Source: Sphingomonas desiccabilis (lineage in GTDB: Bacteria > Pseudomonadota > Alphaproteobacteria > Sphingomonadales > Sphingomonadaceae). From it: a stretch of DNA of 64,000 bases. The position numbers and the translations under genes are program-made. The notes beneath the pieces were generated by a model, which saw nothing but the letters and a program-made list of their open reading frames with translations, searched no databases and was not told the DNA's origin. Shown here piece after piece: positions 1 to 9,446 of the stretch (position 1 is the first letter of the stretch; the number at the start of each line of letters is the position of its first letter). The stretch is taken from NCBI RefSeq assembly GCF_004135605.1, contig NZ_SDPT01000002.1, forward strand, positions 744,001 through 808,000. Reading direction: 5' to 3'.

Positions 1-152
1 TTCGCCAGCGTCCGCTCGGTATAGGCGAGCGGCGCGACCGGCGCCGGCGCCGGTGGCTTGGCGGCCGATGCGGCAGGCGCGTGCTGCTGTGCGGCGGCGG
101 TTGCGGGAACAAGGGCAGTGGCGAGCAGCAGCGCCGCGCGGAAATTGAGCAT
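1..152 (-). CDS. N-terminal fragment of a secreted protein, possibly an M16 peptidase
   Basis: The first 50 codons of a minus-strand gene are present; the rest lies beyond the left edge. The ATG at 152 opens a typical Sec signal peptide (MLNF, hydrophobic run, cleavage after an Ala-rich ATAAAQ), followed by an Ala/Pro-rich linker. The last visible residues read AYTERTLA. Exported M16 (insulinase-like) zinc peptidases often start their domain with a similar TERTLxNGL stretch, which is the only hint of family. The catalytic HxxEH region is not in the window, so the family call is an inference. It lies downstream of tgt and a small membrane protein on the same strand and is probably co-transcribed with them. 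Confidence 0.55.
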   Translation of the reverse strand, partial: MLNFRAALLLATALVPATAAAQQHAPAASAAKPPAPAPVAPLAYTERTLA

Positions 153-175
153 CGATCAGCCTTGTGGTGCGCGGG

Positions 176-376
176 TCAGCGCTTGGTACGGGAGCGGTTG
201 GCGTAGAGCAGCGCGGCGGTGAGCGCCGCCGAGCCGATGCCGACGCCGATGCTGATCGGAACGGCGGGCCAGCGCTTGGGCCGATCGGTATCGGCGGTCT
301 CGGCCGCAGCCTCGCGCACGCGCTTGGCGTCCTTGCAGGCGGCCTCGACTTCGTTGATCGGGTGCGTGTCGGTCAT
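176..376 (-). CDS. small single-pass membrane protein, unknown function
   Basis: A 66-residue protein starting MTDTHPIN. The ATG at 376 has a GGAG about 9 nt upstream, which decides this start over a longer in-frame ATG inside tgt. The N-terminal half is charged and helical (DAKRVREAAAE); a hydrophobic Gly/Ala-rich segment near residues 43-61 is followed by a positive tail (NRSRTKR). That is consistent with one membrane helix and a basic cytoplasmic C-terminus. It lies 19 nt downstream of tgt on the same strand. I do not recognise a family. Confidence 0.6.
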   Translation of the reverse strand: MTDTHPINEVEAACKDAKRVREAAAETADTDRPKRWPAVPISIGVGIGSAALTAALLYANRSRTKR

Positions 377-395
377 TGCTCTTCTCCGAGTACGA

Positions 396-1526
396 TCATC
401 CGCGACTGGAATAGCGCGTCCGGAAGTCGTTGGCGAACATGGATAAGCTGCCCGCCGCAATTGCCGCGCGCAGGTCCGCCATCAGCCGCTGGTAGAACCA
501 CAAATTGTGCTCGGTCATCAGCATCGCGCCCAGGATCTCGCCCGCGCGGACCAGGTGATGAATATAGGCGCGGCTCCAGCCGGTGCAGCTGGGGCAGGGG
601 CATTCCGGATCGAGCGGCCCCGTGTCCTCGGCAAAGCGCGCGTTGCGGATGTTGATCGGGCCGGTGCGGGTGAAGGCCTGGCCGGTGCGGCCGGAGCGGG
701 TAGGCAGCACGCAGTCGAACATGTCGACCCCGCGCTCGACCGCGCCGACGATGTCGTCGGGCTTGCCGACGCCCATCAGGTAGCGGGGGCGGGCGGCATC
801 GAGCTGGCCCGGCGCATAGTCGAGCACGCCGAACATCGCCTCCTGGCCTTCACCCACGGCCAGGCCGCCGATCGCATAGCCGTCGAAGCCGATGTCCTTG
901 AGCGCATCCGCCGACTCGCGGCGCAACACTTGGTCGAGCGCGCCCTGCTGGATGCCGAACAGCGCCGCACCCTCGGCGTGGGCGCCCCCCGAATCGAAGC
1001 CGTCGCGGCTGCGCTTGGCCCAGCGCATCGAGCGCTCCATCGCGCGCGCCTGCACGTCGCGGGTCGCGGTGGTGGGCACCAGTTCGTCGAACGCCATGAC
1101 GATGTCGGAGCCGAGCAGCCGCTGGATCTCCATCGAGCGTTCGGGGCTGAGCAGGTGGCGCGATCCGTCGAGGTGGCTCTTGAATTCGACGCCATCCTCG
1201 GAACGCTTGGTGAGATCGGACAGGCTCATCACCTGATAGCCGCCGCTGTCGGTCAGGATCGGGCGGTCCCAGCCCATGAAGCCGTGGAGGCCACCCAGCC
1301 GATGGACGCGCTCGGCGCCCGGGCGCAGCATCAGGTGATAGGTGTTGCCGAGCAGGATGTCGGCGCCCGAGGCGCGCACGTCCGCGGGTTTCACGGCCTT
1401 CACCGTGGCGGCGGTGCCGACCGGCATGAAGGCGGGGGTGCGGATGGTGCCGCGGCGCATCGCGATTGCGCCCGTGCGGGCGCGGCCGTCGGTCGCGTGG
1501 ATGGTGAAGTCGAAACGGGGGGACAT
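396..1526 (-). CDS. tgt: queuine/preQ1 tRNA-ribosyltransferase (TGT)
   Basis: 376 residues, the normal length for bacterial TGT, which exchanges guanine-34 of GUN-anticodon tRNAs for preQ1 on the way to queuosine. Visible hallmarks are the substrate-pocket LTDSGGYQ (Asp93), the nucleophile in FDCVLPTR (Asp271), and the zinc site CPCPSC (Cys309, Cys311, Cys314) with His340 in MTEHN. The ATG at 1526 gives MSPRFDF, which matches the family N-terminus; the open frame continues upstream but without family-like sequence. It appears to be the first gene of a minus-strand unit with the two genes that follow it. No queA is in the window. Confidence 0.97.
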   Translation of the reverse strand: MSPRFDFTIHATDGRARTGAIAMRRGTIRTPAFMPVGTAATVKAVKPADVRASGADILLGNTYHLMLRPGAERVHRLGGLHGFMGWDRPILTDSGGYQVMSLSDLTKRSEDGVEFKSHLDGSRHLLSPERSMEIQRLLGSDIVMAFDELVPTTATRDVQARAMERSMRWAKRSRDGFDSGGAHAEGAALFGIQQGALDQVLRRESADALKDIGFDGYAIGGLAVGEGQEAMFGVLDYAPGQLDAARPRYLMGVGKPDDIVGAVERGVDMFDCVLPTRSGRTGQAFTRTGPINIRNARFAEDTGPLDPECPCPSCTGWSRAYIHHLVRAGEILGAMLMTEHNLWFYQRLMADLRAAIAAGSLSMFANDFRTRYSSRG

Positions 1527-1625
1527 GCCCGCCTGATGCCGCCGCGCGCCGCCGCTGTCGAGCCGCGATCGCGGGAGCGTCGGGCTTGGCGGTGCGTTTG
1601 GGTTCGTGAGGAAGAGGAGCAAGCC

Positions 1626-1790
1626 ATGGCCGAACAACCCCTGTCCCCCGGCGACGACGCCGCACCCGGCACTCCCGGCACCGGCGAGAACCTGTGCCCG
1701 CGTTGCGGCGGCAGCGGGCGGATCGACGGCGCGCAATGCCCGGAATGCGACGGCACCGGCAAGGTGATCGAGGGTATCGGCGGGGGATGA
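1626..1790 (+). CDS. tiny DnaJ-type zinc-ribbon protein
   Basis: A 54-residue protein with a purine-rich GAGGAAGAGGAG leader just before the ATG. The N-terminus is acidic and Pro/Gly-rich; the C-terminal half holds two CxxCxGxG-type elements, CPRCGGSG and CPECDGTG, 9 residues apart. This is the metal-binding pattern of the DnaJ cysteine-rich domain, reduced to one zinc site. There is no J domain. Such mini zinc-ribbon proteins are usually annotated hypothetical; a chaperone-like or RNA-related role would be speculation. It is divergent from tgt, with 99 nt between start codons. Confidence 0.7.
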   Translation: MAEQPLSPGDDAAPGTPGTGENLCPRCGGSGRIDGAQCPECDGTGKVIEGIGGG

Positions 1791-1811
1791 TATCCTTCCG
1801 GCTGTCCCTCC

Positions 1812-1903
1812 TGTCATCCTAACGGAAGTCAGGATCCATTCGGGCACCGTCTGAGACTCACGAGCGGAGCGTGAATGGATGCCAGCCTTTGCTGCATGAC
1901 GAC
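1812..1903. repeat. intergenic palindromic repeat, family A, copy 1
   Basis: Imperfect inverted repeat. The left arm starts GTCATCCTAACGGAAGTCAG and the right arm ends near GCATGACGAC; they resemble copies at 22759 and 41313. This is the most diverged copy. It lies between the converging zinc-ribbon gene and pgeF. Confidence 0.7.
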
Positions 1904-1945
1904 AGAGGCGGGCGTATCGAAGCGCCGCCACGCGGGCTTCGATAG

Positions 1946-1989
1946 AGGTCTTCGACTCCGCTCAGCCCCTACTCAGCACGAACGGCTTG
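1946..1989. repeat. half-palindrome, family D
   Basis: The stretch TCTTCGACTCCGCTCAGC followed by CACGAACGG resembles a repeat arm common in sphingomonad intergenic DNA. The 13-mer TCGACTCCGCTCA recurs at about 50136. It ends directly before the pgeF stop codon. Confidence 0.4.
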
Positions 1990-1991
1990 GG

Positions 1992-2756
1992 TCACTCCAG
2001 TCCGATGATCGCGATCTGCCGGCCATAATCGGCCTCGCCGCGGTGCGTCGCTCGGCGGTAGCTGAAGAACCGCTCCGGATCGGCATAGGTGTCGAGACCC
2101 AGCGCTTCGATCCGCCGCACGCCGGCGCTTGCGAGCCGGTGGACGACATAGGCTTCCAGGTCGAACTGGGCGTGGCCTTCCCGCGTGTCGGTGAAGAAGC
2201 GCTCGTTCTCCGGATCGGCTTCGGTGAAGCGATCGACGAACGTACGATCTACCTCGTAACTCGCACGCGCGATGCACGGCCCCACGGCGGCGGCGATCCG
2301 CTCCCGCCGCGCGCCCAACTGCTCCATTGCCGCGAGCGTGGAATCAGTGACACCGCCGATCGCCCCCTTCCAACCCGCATGCGCAGCCCCGACGACGCCG
2401 GCCTCGCGGTCGGCGAGCAGCACCGGCGCGCAGTCCGCGGTGAGAATGCCGAGGGCGAGGCCAGGGCGATCGGTGACCAGCGCGTCGGCGTGCGGGCGTC
2501 CGGCCTGCTCGAACGGCTGCGTCACCGCCACCGCCTCGGCGGAATGGACCTGGAACAGCGTCACCAGCTGCGCACCCGGCAGCACCGCCTCGGTCGCGCG
2601 GCGACGGTTCTCCGCCACCACTTCGGCGGCGTCTTCGGAGCCGAGCCCCACGTTCAGCCCGGCATGGATGCCGCTCGACACCCCGCCGCGCCGGCCCAGG
2701 AAGCCGTGCGGCACGCCAGCCAGCGTGGCGGCGCGGATCACTTCGGGATTGCTCAC
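1992..2756 (-). CDS. pgeF: PgeF/YfiH-type laccase-domain protein (purine nucleoside phosphorylase/peptidoglycan editing)
   Basis: 254 residues of the YfiH/DUF152 family. Members have been described both as multicopper-oxidase-like purine nucleoside phosphorylases/adenosine deaminases and as an editing factor that keeps wrong residues out of peptidoglycan stems. The conserved metal residues are visible: His in FQVHSAE, Cys in LTADCAP and His in GAAHAGWKG. The start is GTG at 2756, overlapping the GNAT stop codon in a GTGA junction. It is the last gene of the lgt-midA-GNAT-pgeF operon. Confidence 0.93.
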   Translation of the reverse strand: MSNPEVIRAATLAGVPHGFLGRRGGVSSGIHAGLNVGLGSEDAAEVVAENRRRATEAVLPGAQLVTLFQVHSAEAVAVTQPFEQAGRPHADALVTDRPGLALGILTADCAPVLLADREAGVVGAAHAGWKGAIGGVTDSTLAAMEQLGARRERIAAAVGPCIARASYEVDRTFVDRFTEADPENERFFTDTREGHAQFDLEAYVVHRLASAGVRRIEALGLDTYADPERFFSYRRATHRGEADYGRQIAIIGLE

Positions 2757-3262
2757 AGATCGAGGCTCCAGATGCGGTCGTCGTCGACCTGCTCGCCGAC
2801 GACGAACTCATAGCGGCCGACTTCGACGAAGCCGTAGCGCGCGTAGAAGCGCTGGGCGCGATGGTTGTCGACATAGACGCTCAGCACCAGCCGGTCGGCA
2901 CCGTCGGCGCGGGCGGTGGCGAGCGCCCAGTCCATCAGCGCCGGGGCCACGCCTTCCCCCTGCCAGGGGCCGAGCACGTACAGCTGGTGCAGCTCGGCGG
3001 TACGCGTCCCCCAGTCGCCCGGGAAGACGACCGGGCCGAGCTTGGCGAAACCGGCGATCGCGCCGCCTTCCGCCTCGGCCAGCCGCACCTTGTAGGCCGG
3101 ATCGGACAGGTGCGAAGGCAGGCCGTTCTCGCCAAAGGTGCCGTCGAGGAATGCCGCGAGGTCGGACGCGCGATAGAGCGTGCCGAAGGTGTCGCAGTAG
3201 CAGCGCTTGGCCATCTCCGACAGCGCCGGCCCGTCCGCCGGCACCGCGTCGCGCAGGATCAT
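2753..3262 (-). CDS. GNAT family N-acetyltransferase
   Basis: 169 residues with a complete GNAT fold. The acetyl-CoA loop reads LGPWQGEGVAPALMDWAL (about residues 98-115) and the C-terminal motif reads YVDNHRAQRFYARYGF. The substrate is not predictable from sequence. The ATG overlaps the upstream methyltransferase stop (ATGA) and its own stop overlaps the pgeF GTG, so the three genes are translationally coupled. Confidence 0.9.
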   Translation of the reverse strand: MILRDAVPADGPALSEMAKRCYCDTFGTLYRASDLAAFLDGTFGENGLPSHLSDPAYKVRLAEAEGGAIAGFAKLGPVVFPGDWGTRTAELHQLYVLGPWQGEGVAPALMDWALATARADGADRLVLSVYVDNHRAQRFYARYGFVEVGRYEFVVGEQVDDDRIWSLDL

Positions 3263-4305
3263 GCGAACCCCGCCGGCGCCGGCCACTCGGGGGAGGTGAC
3301 GGCGATCGCCTTGAACAGCTCGCCCATCTTGTCGGGCGCGACCAGCCGCTGGCGATCCTCGGCGATCTGTTGCGCGCGTTCGGGACTGGCGAGGGCGAGC
3401 GTCGCCACCCGCGCGTCGATTCCGAGCGCGGTCAGCCAGAACCCCTGTTCGAGCGGGCCATAGGCGCTGGCGTCCTCGACGCGCGCAGCCTCCAGCAGCG
3501 TGCCGAAGTCGACATGCGCGGTGAGGTCCACCTCGCCGGGAGTGTCGAACGGATTGGCGAACTGATGCTCGCGCACCGCCTGCAGCGAGTCTCCGATCGC
3601 GGGCCCGGTATAGCCATAGTCGATCACGAGCGCGGTGCCGCCCTGCGCCACCAGCCGCTTCGCCAGCTGGCGCATCACCGCGACCGCGGCGGGGGCCGTT
3701 TCCAGGATCGATCCGGGCGGTGCGTCGCGCAACGCCTCCGGCACGATCGGGTCGAAGCCGGTGGTGCCGGCGATGGGGAGGAACAGCGTGTCCTGGCAGG
3801 CGACCAGCCGCTCGCGCCAGCCCTCCGCGGTCTTGATGAGCTGGCGGATGGGCAGGGCGTCGAAGAATTCGTTCGCCACCACCAGCAGCGCGCCGTCGTC
3901 GGGTACCCCCACCAGGTCCACGTGCCACTCGGCGTCGGGCACGCGCTCCTTCTGCGCGGCACGCAGCGTGGCGCTCGTCTCGATGAAGTGCACCTGCGGC
4001 TCGAGCCCTGCGCTCGCCATCGCCCGCAGCGCGTCGGCCGCCAGCGTTCCCCGGCCGGGCCCGAGTTCGACATAGCGGGCCGGCGGCCGCCCGGCGCGAT
4101 GCCAGGCGTCGGCAAGCGCCAGCCCCACCAGTTCGCCGAACATCTGGCTGACCTCGGGCGCCGTCGTGAAGTCGCCCCGCGCGCCCAGCGGATCGCGGCT
4201 GTTGTAATAATGAGCGTTCGCCGCGCCCATGAACTGCGACAGCGGGATCGGCCCGCCGAGCGTGATGGCGCGGGCGAGCCGGTCGGGAAGCGACCCCTCG
4301 CTCAA
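3259..4305 (-). CDS. MidA/NDUFAF7-type SAM-dependent methyltransferase
   Basis: 348 residues with the MidA (DUF185) signature: an N-terminal [20 protein letters not shown] element around residues 25-45, then the SAM loop [22 protein letters not shown]7 methylates an arginine of a respiratory complex I subunit in mitochondria; the bacterial substrate is less clear. No ATG or GTG fits. A TTG at 4305 overlaps the lgt stop (TTGA) and has GGAG about 10 nt upstream, so I take TTG as the start. Second gene of the lgt operon. Confidence 0.9.
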   Translation of the reverse strand: MSEGSLPDRLARAITLGGPIPLSQFMGAANAHYYNSRDPLGARGDFTTAPEVSQMFGELVGLALADAWHRAGRPPARYVELGPGRGTLAADALRAMASAGLEPQVHFIETSATLRAAQKERVPDAEWHVDLVGVPDDGALLVVANEFFDALPIRQLIKTAEGWRERLVACQDTLFLPIAGTTGFDPIVPEALRDAPPGSILETAPAAVAVMRQLAKRLVAQGGTALVIDYGYTGPAIGDSLQAVREHQFANPFDTPGEVDLTAHVDFGTLLEAARVEDASAYGPLEQGFWLTALGIDARVATLALASPERAQQIAEDRQRLVAPDKMGELFKAIAVTSPEWPAPAGFA

Positions 4306-5180
4306 GCCACGCTCTCCGACCCCGCGATCGGCTCGATCCGCTGGCGGCGGCGATTGGCGGTGACGATCAGGTAGATGCCGCCCGCGATCATCGGCAGCGT
4401 CAGCCACTGGCCCATGTGCAGGCCGGTCTGCCGCGCGAACTCCATCAGCTGCTCGTCCGCCTCGCGGAAGAACTCGACAAAGAAGCGGCTGAGGCCGTAG
4501 CCCAGTAGGAACCAGCCGACGAGCTTGCCCGGCTGATAACGGGCGTTGGTGCGCCAGAACAGGAACCAGAGGAGCGCACCGAGGACGATTCCTTCCAGCC
4601 CCGCTTCGTAGAGCTGGCTCGGGTGGCGCGCCGGGTCGAGCCCGCCCGCCACGGTGTTCGGGAACACGATGCCCCAGGCAACGTCGGTCGGCTTGCCCCA
4701 CAATTCGCCGTTCACGAAGTTGGCGAGGCGGCCGAAGAACAGCCCGAACGGGGCGCAGCACGCGACATAGTCATGGATGCGCAGCCAATTTAGCTTGTGC
4801 TTGCGCGCCATCAGCAGGATGCCGATCGAGGTGCCGACGACGCCGCCGTGGAACGACATGCCGCCGTCCCACAGCCGCAGGATCCGCCACGGATCGGACC
4901 ACATGTCCTCGCCGTAGAACAGCACATAGCCGATGCGCCCGCCCAGGATGATGCCGAGGGTCGCATAGAAGACCATGTCGTCGGCATGGCGGCGCGCCAT
5001 CGGTGCGCCGGGCTGGGCGAGCAGCTTCAGCAGGTACCACCAGCCGACCAGGATGCCGGCAAGATAGGCGAGCGAATACCATTTCAACGTAAAGAAGCCG
5101 AGGTCGAGCGCCACGGGATCGAGCCCCAGCTGGTCGAACCGGATGTGGCCGCCGGCGGCGGCAAGCGTCGAAAGGATCAA
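4302..5180 (-). CDS. lgt: prolipoprotein diacylglyceryl transferase
   Basis: About 292 residues and several membrane segments. Lgt moves diacylglycerol from phosphatidylglycerol to the lipobox cysteine of exported prolipoproteins. Visible motifs are MSFHGGVVG (catalytic-site His), [11 protein letters not shown] and the signature [14 protein letters not shown], where the usual GN is AN. The start is inferred to be TTG at 5180 with GGAG 8 nt upstream; the open frame extends further but reads as non-family sequence. Several lipoprotein substrates occur in this window (OmpA-like, M23, SodC, NodT). It is divergent from the molybdoenzyme gene and heads a four-gene operon. Confidence 0.96.
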   Translation of the reverse strand: MILSTLAAAGGHIRFDQLGLDPVALDLGFFTLKWYSLAYLAGILVGWWYLLKLLAQPGAPMARRHADDMVFYATLGIILGGRIGYVLFYGEDMWSDPWRILRLWDGGMSFHGGVVGTSIGILLMARKHKLNWLRIHDYVACCAPFGLFFGRLANFVNGELWGKPTDVAWGIVFPNTVAGGLDPARHPSQLYEAGLEGIVLGALLWFLFWRTNARYQPGKLVGWFLLGYGLSRFFVEFFREADEQLMEFARQTGLHMGQWLTLPMIAGGIYLIVTANRRRQRIEPIAGSESVA

Positions 5181-5293
5181 GTCGAAGGCTCCGCAAGTCT
5201 GTGCGCTGCTGGTACGCCGCTCGTCCCGAAAACCCAAGCGCGGAAGCGCGGCCCGGCTGGCGCCGGCTTTCGCCCGGCGATAGAGCGGCGGCC

Positions 5294-7555
5294 ATGGCTT
5301 TGGATGCAGTGTCGCGCGCGGCCCCTTCGGCAACGGGATTGACCCGGCGCAGGCTGCTGGTCGGCGGCGCGGCGGGGGTGGGGCTGGTGGTCGGCTGGGC
5401 GCTTTGGCCGCGCGACCACGCCGTCAACCTGACGGCGGCCGAGGGGGAGACGATCTTCGGCCCCTGGATCAAGATCGGCGCGGACGGCCAGGTGACCGTC
5501 GCGATACCCCAGGCGGAACTCGGGCAGGGCGTGTTCACCGCCCTGCCGCAGATCGTCGCCGACGAACTGGGCGCGGACTGGCGCACGGTCGCGGTCGAGC
5601 CGGCACCGATCAACCCGCTCTATGCCAACCGGCTCGCGGCATCGGTGCTGTTCGAAGATGCGGTGGGCGACCTGCCGGAGCGGGTTCGCAGCCGCCACGC
5701 CGAGGCGCAGACGCTTATGCTCACCGCCGCCTCCACATCCGTCCGCGCGTTCGAGGGCGAATTGCGCAGGGCCGGCGCCGCCGCCCGCATCCTGCTGTGC
5801 AAGGCGGCGGCACGGCGCTGGGACGTGGACTGGCACGGCTGCGTCACGGTCGACGGCTTCGTGGTCGCAGGCGCGCAGCGCGAGCGGTTCGGCGCGCTCG
5901 CGGCGGATGCGGCCGACGAGCGGCTGCCGAGCGGGGACCTGCCGCTGCGCGCCGGCGAGGAGAAGCGGCTGACCGGAGAGTCGCTGCCCCGCCTCGACGC
6001 GCCCGCCAAGGTCGACGGCAGCGCCAATTTCGCGGGCGACATCCGCCTGCCAGGCATGGTGTTCGCGGCCATCCGCCAGGGGCCGATCGGCGACAGCCGG
6101 CTGGTGCGCGTGGACCGTGCGGCGGCCGATCGCGTGCGCGGCGTCTCCGCGGTGGTGGAGAACCCGAACTGGGTCGCCGCCGTGGGGGAGACCTGGTGGG
6201 CGGCCAATGTCGCGCTCGATGCGTTGGCCCCCCGCTTCGAGACGCGCAGCCCGCGGGTGGACAGCGCGTCGGTCGACGCCGCCCTCGACGCCGCCCTCGA
6301 CGGCGAGGGCACCCGCATGGCCCGCGTCGGCGATCTCGCCGCGACCTTCAAGGACGCACAGGTCGTCACCGCCGACTATCGCGCGGGCGCGGCGCTGCAC
6401 GCCGCGATCGAGCCGACCACCGCCACCGCCGCCTGGCGGGATGGGCGGCTGACCCTGTGGATGCCGACCCAGGCGCCCGCGCTCGCACGCGCGGCGGCGG
6501 CCAGGAGCCTGGGCATCGGCGAGGAGCGCGTCGTGCTGCACCCGACGATCGCCGGCGGCAGCTTCGGCGCCAACCTCGAACATCAGGTCGCCGAGCAGGC
6601 GGCGCTGCTGGCCCGGCATCTCGAAAAGCCCGTGCAGTTGACTTGGTCGCGCAGCGAAACCTGCCTGCACGATCGCTACCGTCCGCCTGCCGCCGCCCGC
6701 ATGACGGCGCGGCTGGCCAAGGGTGGCGGGGTGGCCGGCTGGCTGTGCAAGATCGCGGCGCCCGTGGTCGGCCACGAGCTTTCGGCACGCTTGCTTGCCG
6801 GCGATCCCACCGCCCGCGCGGCCATGCTGTTGCCGCAGGGGGGCGACGCGCTGGCGGTGGAGGGGGCCATGCCCGCCTATGCGATCCCGGCGCTGGCGAT
6901 CGACCACCACCCAGCCGAGATCGGCGTGCCGGTCGGCTACTGGCGTTCGGGCGCCCACAGCTACACCGCCTTCTTCAACGAGTGCTTCATCGACGAGCTC
7001 GCCCATGTCGCTGGCATCGAGGCGCACTCCTTCCGCATCGCCATGCTCGGCGGCAACCCGCGGCTGGCGCGGTGTCTGTCGACGGTGGCGACGCTGGGCG
7101 GATGGCAGGGCGGGATCCCCGGCAGTGGCCAGGGGCTCGCCTGCCACCAGATGCGCGGCTCCTTCATCGCGGTCATGGCAGAGGCGCGGATGGGCGCAGA
7201 CCAGCGGGTGAAGGTCGACCGGTTGGTCGCGGCGGTGGACTGCGGGCGGCAGATCAACCCGGACCTCGTGCTCCAGCAGATCGAGGGCGGGCTGATGTTC
7301 GGAATGGCCGCGGCGCTCGGCGCCACCACCGGCTTCACCGACAATCTCGCCGACGTGCGCGGCTTCGGAGCGATGAACCTGCCGCGGCTCGCCGACACGC
7401 CGGAGGTGTCGGTGGAGCTGATCCGCAGCGACGCGGATCCGGGCGGGGTGAGCGAGCTTGCGGTGCCGCCGGTCGCCCCCGCCATCGCCAATGCGGTGAT
7501 GGCCGCAACCGGCGTTCGCCTCCGCCGCCTTACGCTGCTACCGGAGGAAGAATGA
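5294..7555 (+). CDS. orphan molybdopterin-binding subunit, isoquinoline 1-oxidoreductase/xanthine dehydrogenase family
   Basis: 753 residues resembling IorB, the large subunit of isoquinoline 1-oxidoreductase and related aldehyde or N-heterocycle hydroxylases. [10 protein letters not shown] segment near residue 16 before a hydrophobic stretch looks like a Tat signal or anchor. Family stretches include [18 protein letters not shown] near residue 70, [10 protein letters not shown] and the C-terminal [15 protein letters not shown]. IorB normally works with a small 2Fe-2S subunit (IorA); none is nearby. Whether the protein is active with a partner elsewhere cannot be told. Its stop overlaps the hemH start (ATGA). 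The electron acceptor and substrate are unknown. Confidence 0.88.
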   Translation: MALDAVSRAAPSATGLTRRRLLVGGAAGVGLVVGWALWPRDHAVNLTAAEGETIFGPWIKIGADGQVTVAIPQAELGQGVFTALPQIVADELGADWRTVAVEPAPINPLYANRLAASVLFEDAVGDLPERVRSRHAEAQTLMLTAASTSVRAFEGELRRAGAAARILLCKAAARRWDVDWHGCVTVDGFVVAGAQRERFGALAADAADERLPSGDLPLRAGEEKRLTGESLPRLDAPAKVDGSANFAGDIRLPGMVFAAIRQGPIGDSRLVRVDRAAADRVRGVSAVVENPNWVAAVGETWWAANVALDALAPRFETRSPRVDSASVDAALDAALDGEGTRMARVGDLAATFKDAQVVTADYRAGAALHAAIEPTTATAAWRDGRLTLWMPTQAPALARAAAARSLGIGEERVVLHPTIAGGSFGANLEHQVAEQAALLARHLEKPVQLTWSRSETCLHDRYRPPAAARMTARLAKGGGVAGWLCKIAAPVVGHELSARLLAGDPTARAAMLLPQGGDALAVEGAMPAYAIPALAIDHHPAEIGVPVGYWRSGAHSYTAFFNECFIDELAHVAGIEAHSFRIAMLGGNPRLARCLSTVATLGGWQGGIPGSGQGLACHQMRGSFIAVMAEARMGADQRVKVDRLVAAVDCGRQINPDLVLQQIEGGLMFGMAAALGATTGFTDNLADVRGFGAMNLPRLADTPEVSVELIRSDADPGGVSELAVPPVAPAIANAVMAATGVRLRRLTLLPEEE

Positions 7556-8559
7556 CCCCGCCTGCCGATCATCCCGCCATTCCCCAGCCCCGGATCGGCG
7601 TCCTGCTGATCAACCTCGGCACGCCCGACGCGCCCGAGCCGCGGGCGGTCAAGCGCTACCTGGGCGAGTTCCTGTCGGACCGGCGGGTGGTGGAACTGCC
7701 GTCGATCGCGTGGCAGCCGATCCTGCGCGGCATCATCCTGAACACCCGGCCGAAGAAATCCGCGCACGCCTATAGCCAGGTGTGGACGGAGAACGGCTCG
7801 CCGCTCGCCGCCGTTACGCGCGCCCAGGCAGAGGGGCTGAAGGACGCCTTCGGCCCCGAGGTGCTGGTCGACTGGGGCATGCGCTATGGCAATCCGGCGA
7901 TCGGCGACCGGCTGCACGCGATGAAGACCGCGGGATGCGAGCGCATCCTGCTGGCACCCCTCTACCCGCAATATTGCGCAGCAACGACGGCGACCGCCAA
8001 CGACAAGGCGTTTGCCGCGCTCGCGCAAATGCGCTGGCAGCCCGCGATCCGGACCCTGCCGCCCTATCACGATCATCCCGCCTATATCGATGCGCTCGCG
8101 CAGACGGTGCGGGAGGATCTGGCGAAGCTTTCCTTCACCCCCGACGCGATCGTCGCCAGCTTCCACGGCATGCCGCAGCGGACGCTGGAACTGGGTGATC
8201 CCTATCACTGCCACTGCCAGAAGACCGGCCGGCTCCTCTCGGAAGCGCTGGGGACCGAACTGGTGGTCGCGTTCCAGTCGCGCTTCGGTCGCGCCAAGTG
8301 GCTGGGCCCGGCCACCGACGACACGCTGGCGGCGCTCGCCCGGGCCGGAAAGCGGCGGGTGGCGATCGTCGCTCCGGGCTTCTCGGCCGATTGCGTGGAG
8401 ACGCTGGAGGAACTGGCGATCCGCGGACGCGAGACGTTCGAAGAGGCGGGCGGCACCGATTTCGCCTATCTCCCATGCCTCAACGCCGAGCCTGTGGGAT
8501 TGCGGATGCTGCGCAGCATCCTTGCAGCGGAGCTTGCAGGCTGGCTGCCCGCCGCCTAG
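7552..8559 (+). CDS. hemH: ferrochelatase
   Basis: 335 residues, the usual size. Ferrochelatase inserts Fe2+ into protoporphyrin IX, the last step of protoheme synthesis. The N-terminal VLLINLGTPDAP, the catalytic His in SFHGMPQR (His205) and the acidic CVETLEE segment near residue 283 are all present. CHCQ near residue 220 contributes cysteines, but I cannot say whether a 2Fe-2S cluster forms. The ATG overlaps the preceding molybdoenzyme stop by 4 nt, so translation is coupled to it. Confidence 0.97.
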   Translation: MTPPADHPAIPQPRIGVLLINLGTPDAPEPRAVKRYLGEFLSDRRVVELPSIAWQPILRGIILNTRPKKSAHAYSQVWTENGSPLAAVTRAQAEGLKDAFGPEVLVDWGMRYGNPAIGDRLHAMKTAGCERILLAPLYPQYCAATTATANDKAFAALAQMRWQPAIRTLPPYHDHPAYIDALAQTVREDLAKLSFTPDAIVASFHGMPQRTLELGDPYHCHCQKTGRLLSEALGTELVVAFQSRFGRAKWLGPATDDTLAALARAGKRRVAIVAPGFSADCVETLEELAIRGRETFEEAGGTDFAYLPCLNAEPVGLRMLRSILAAELAGWLPAA

Positions 8560-8618
8560 CCTGACGGGGAAGCGAGCGGCCTGTTTTGGCGCCCGCACCT
8601 CGGATGGAGAGCAAGGTC

Positions 8619-9341
8619 ATGGCACGGGTAGCGATTGTAACCGGTGGCACGCGCGGCATCGGCGAGGCGATCAGCCTGGCGCTCAAGGAAGCGGGCATGA
8701 CGGTCGCCGCCAACTATGCCGGCAACGAGGAAAAGGCGAAGGCGTTCACCGAGCGCACCGGCATCGCCGCCTTCCGCTGGGACGTGAGCGACTATGATGC
8801 CTGCCAGCAGGGCGTCGCCGAGGTCGAGGCGGCGCTGGGACCGGTCGACGTCGTCATCAACAACGCCGGGATCACCCGCGACGGCACCATCCTGAAGATG
8901 ACGGCCCAGATGTGGGACGAGGTGATCCGCACCAACCTGGGCGGCTGCTTCAACATGGCGAAGGCGGCGTTCCCGGGCATGCGCGAGCGCAAATGGGGCC
9001 GCATCGTCAACATCGGCTCGATCAACGGCCAGGCCGGCCAGTATGGCCAGGTCAACTACGCGGCGGCGAAGTCGGGCATCCACGGCTTCACCAAGGCGCT
9101 GGCGCAGGAAGGCGCGCGCTTCGGCGTGACGGTGAACGCGATCGCGCCGGGCTATATTGATACCGAGATGGTGGCGGCGGTTCCGGCGGACGTGCTGGAA
9201 AAGATCGTCGCCAAGATCCCGGTCGGGCGCCTCGGCCAGGCGCATGAGATCGCGCGCGCCGTCGCGTTCCTCTGCGCCGAGGACGGCGGCTTCATCACGG
9301 GCTCGACGCTGTCGATCAACGGCGGCCAGCACATGTACTGA
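8619..9341 (+). CDS. phaB: acetoacetyl-CoA reductase (PhaB-type SDR)
   Basis: 240-residue classical short-chain dehydrogenase. It has the nucleotide-binding GGTRGIG near residues 9-15, NNAGITRDG, and the catalytic Ser134, Tyr147 and Lys151. The segment SINGQAGQYGQVNYAAAKSG is the PhaB pattern rather than that of fatty-acid FabG. The reaction is NADPH-dependent reduction of acetoacetyl-CoA to (R)-3-hydroxybutyryl-CoA, the monomer for PhaC, whose gene is 28 kb away in the window. The ATG at 8619 has GGAG about 10 nt upstream; a nearby ATG at 8604 is less likely. Confidence 0.9.
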   Translation: MARVAIVTGGTRGIGEAISLALKEAGMTVAANYAGNEEKAKAFTERTGIAAFRWDVSDYDACQQGVAEVEAALGPVDVVINNAGITRDGTILKMTAQMWDEVIRTNLGGCFNMAKAAFPGMRERKWGRIVNIGSINGQAGQYGQVNYAAAKSGIHGFTKALAQEGARFGVTVNAIAPGYIDTEMVAAVPADVLEKIVAKIPVGRLGQAHEIARAVAFLCAEDGGFITGSTLSINGGQHMY

Positions 9342-9348
9342 TCCGGGA

Positions 9349-9371
9349 GGGCGGGCTTCCTCCCGCCCTTA
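9349..9371 (+). terminator. intrinsic terminator after phaB
   Basis: GGGCGGG (9349-9355) pairs perfectly with CCCGCCC (9362-9368) across a 6-nt loop, followed by a weak TTA. It begins 8 nt after the phaB stop codon. Confidence 0.6.
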
Positions 9372-9386
9372 CGGCCAAACGTAAGA

Positions 9387-9412
9387 GGGCCGGTCCATCG
9401 CTGGACCGGCCC
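9387..9412. terminator. second hairpin between converging genes
   Basis: Perfect 11-bp stem, GGGCCGGTCCA (9387-9397) with TGGACCGGCCC (9402-9412), and a TCGC tetraloop. There is no T-run on either side. It lies between phaB and the converging glycine-zipper gene, so a role in blocking read-through is plausible. Confidence 0.5.
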
Positions 9413-9446
9413 CGGCTCCCGATACGCTACAGGGGAGCGAGATCCG

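Noticed and set aside
5404..7551. An open frame fused in front of hemH, extending through the molybdoenzyme gene
   Set aside because: The upstream part is the +1 frame of the iorB-like gene and Arg-rich; hemH starts at its own ATG.
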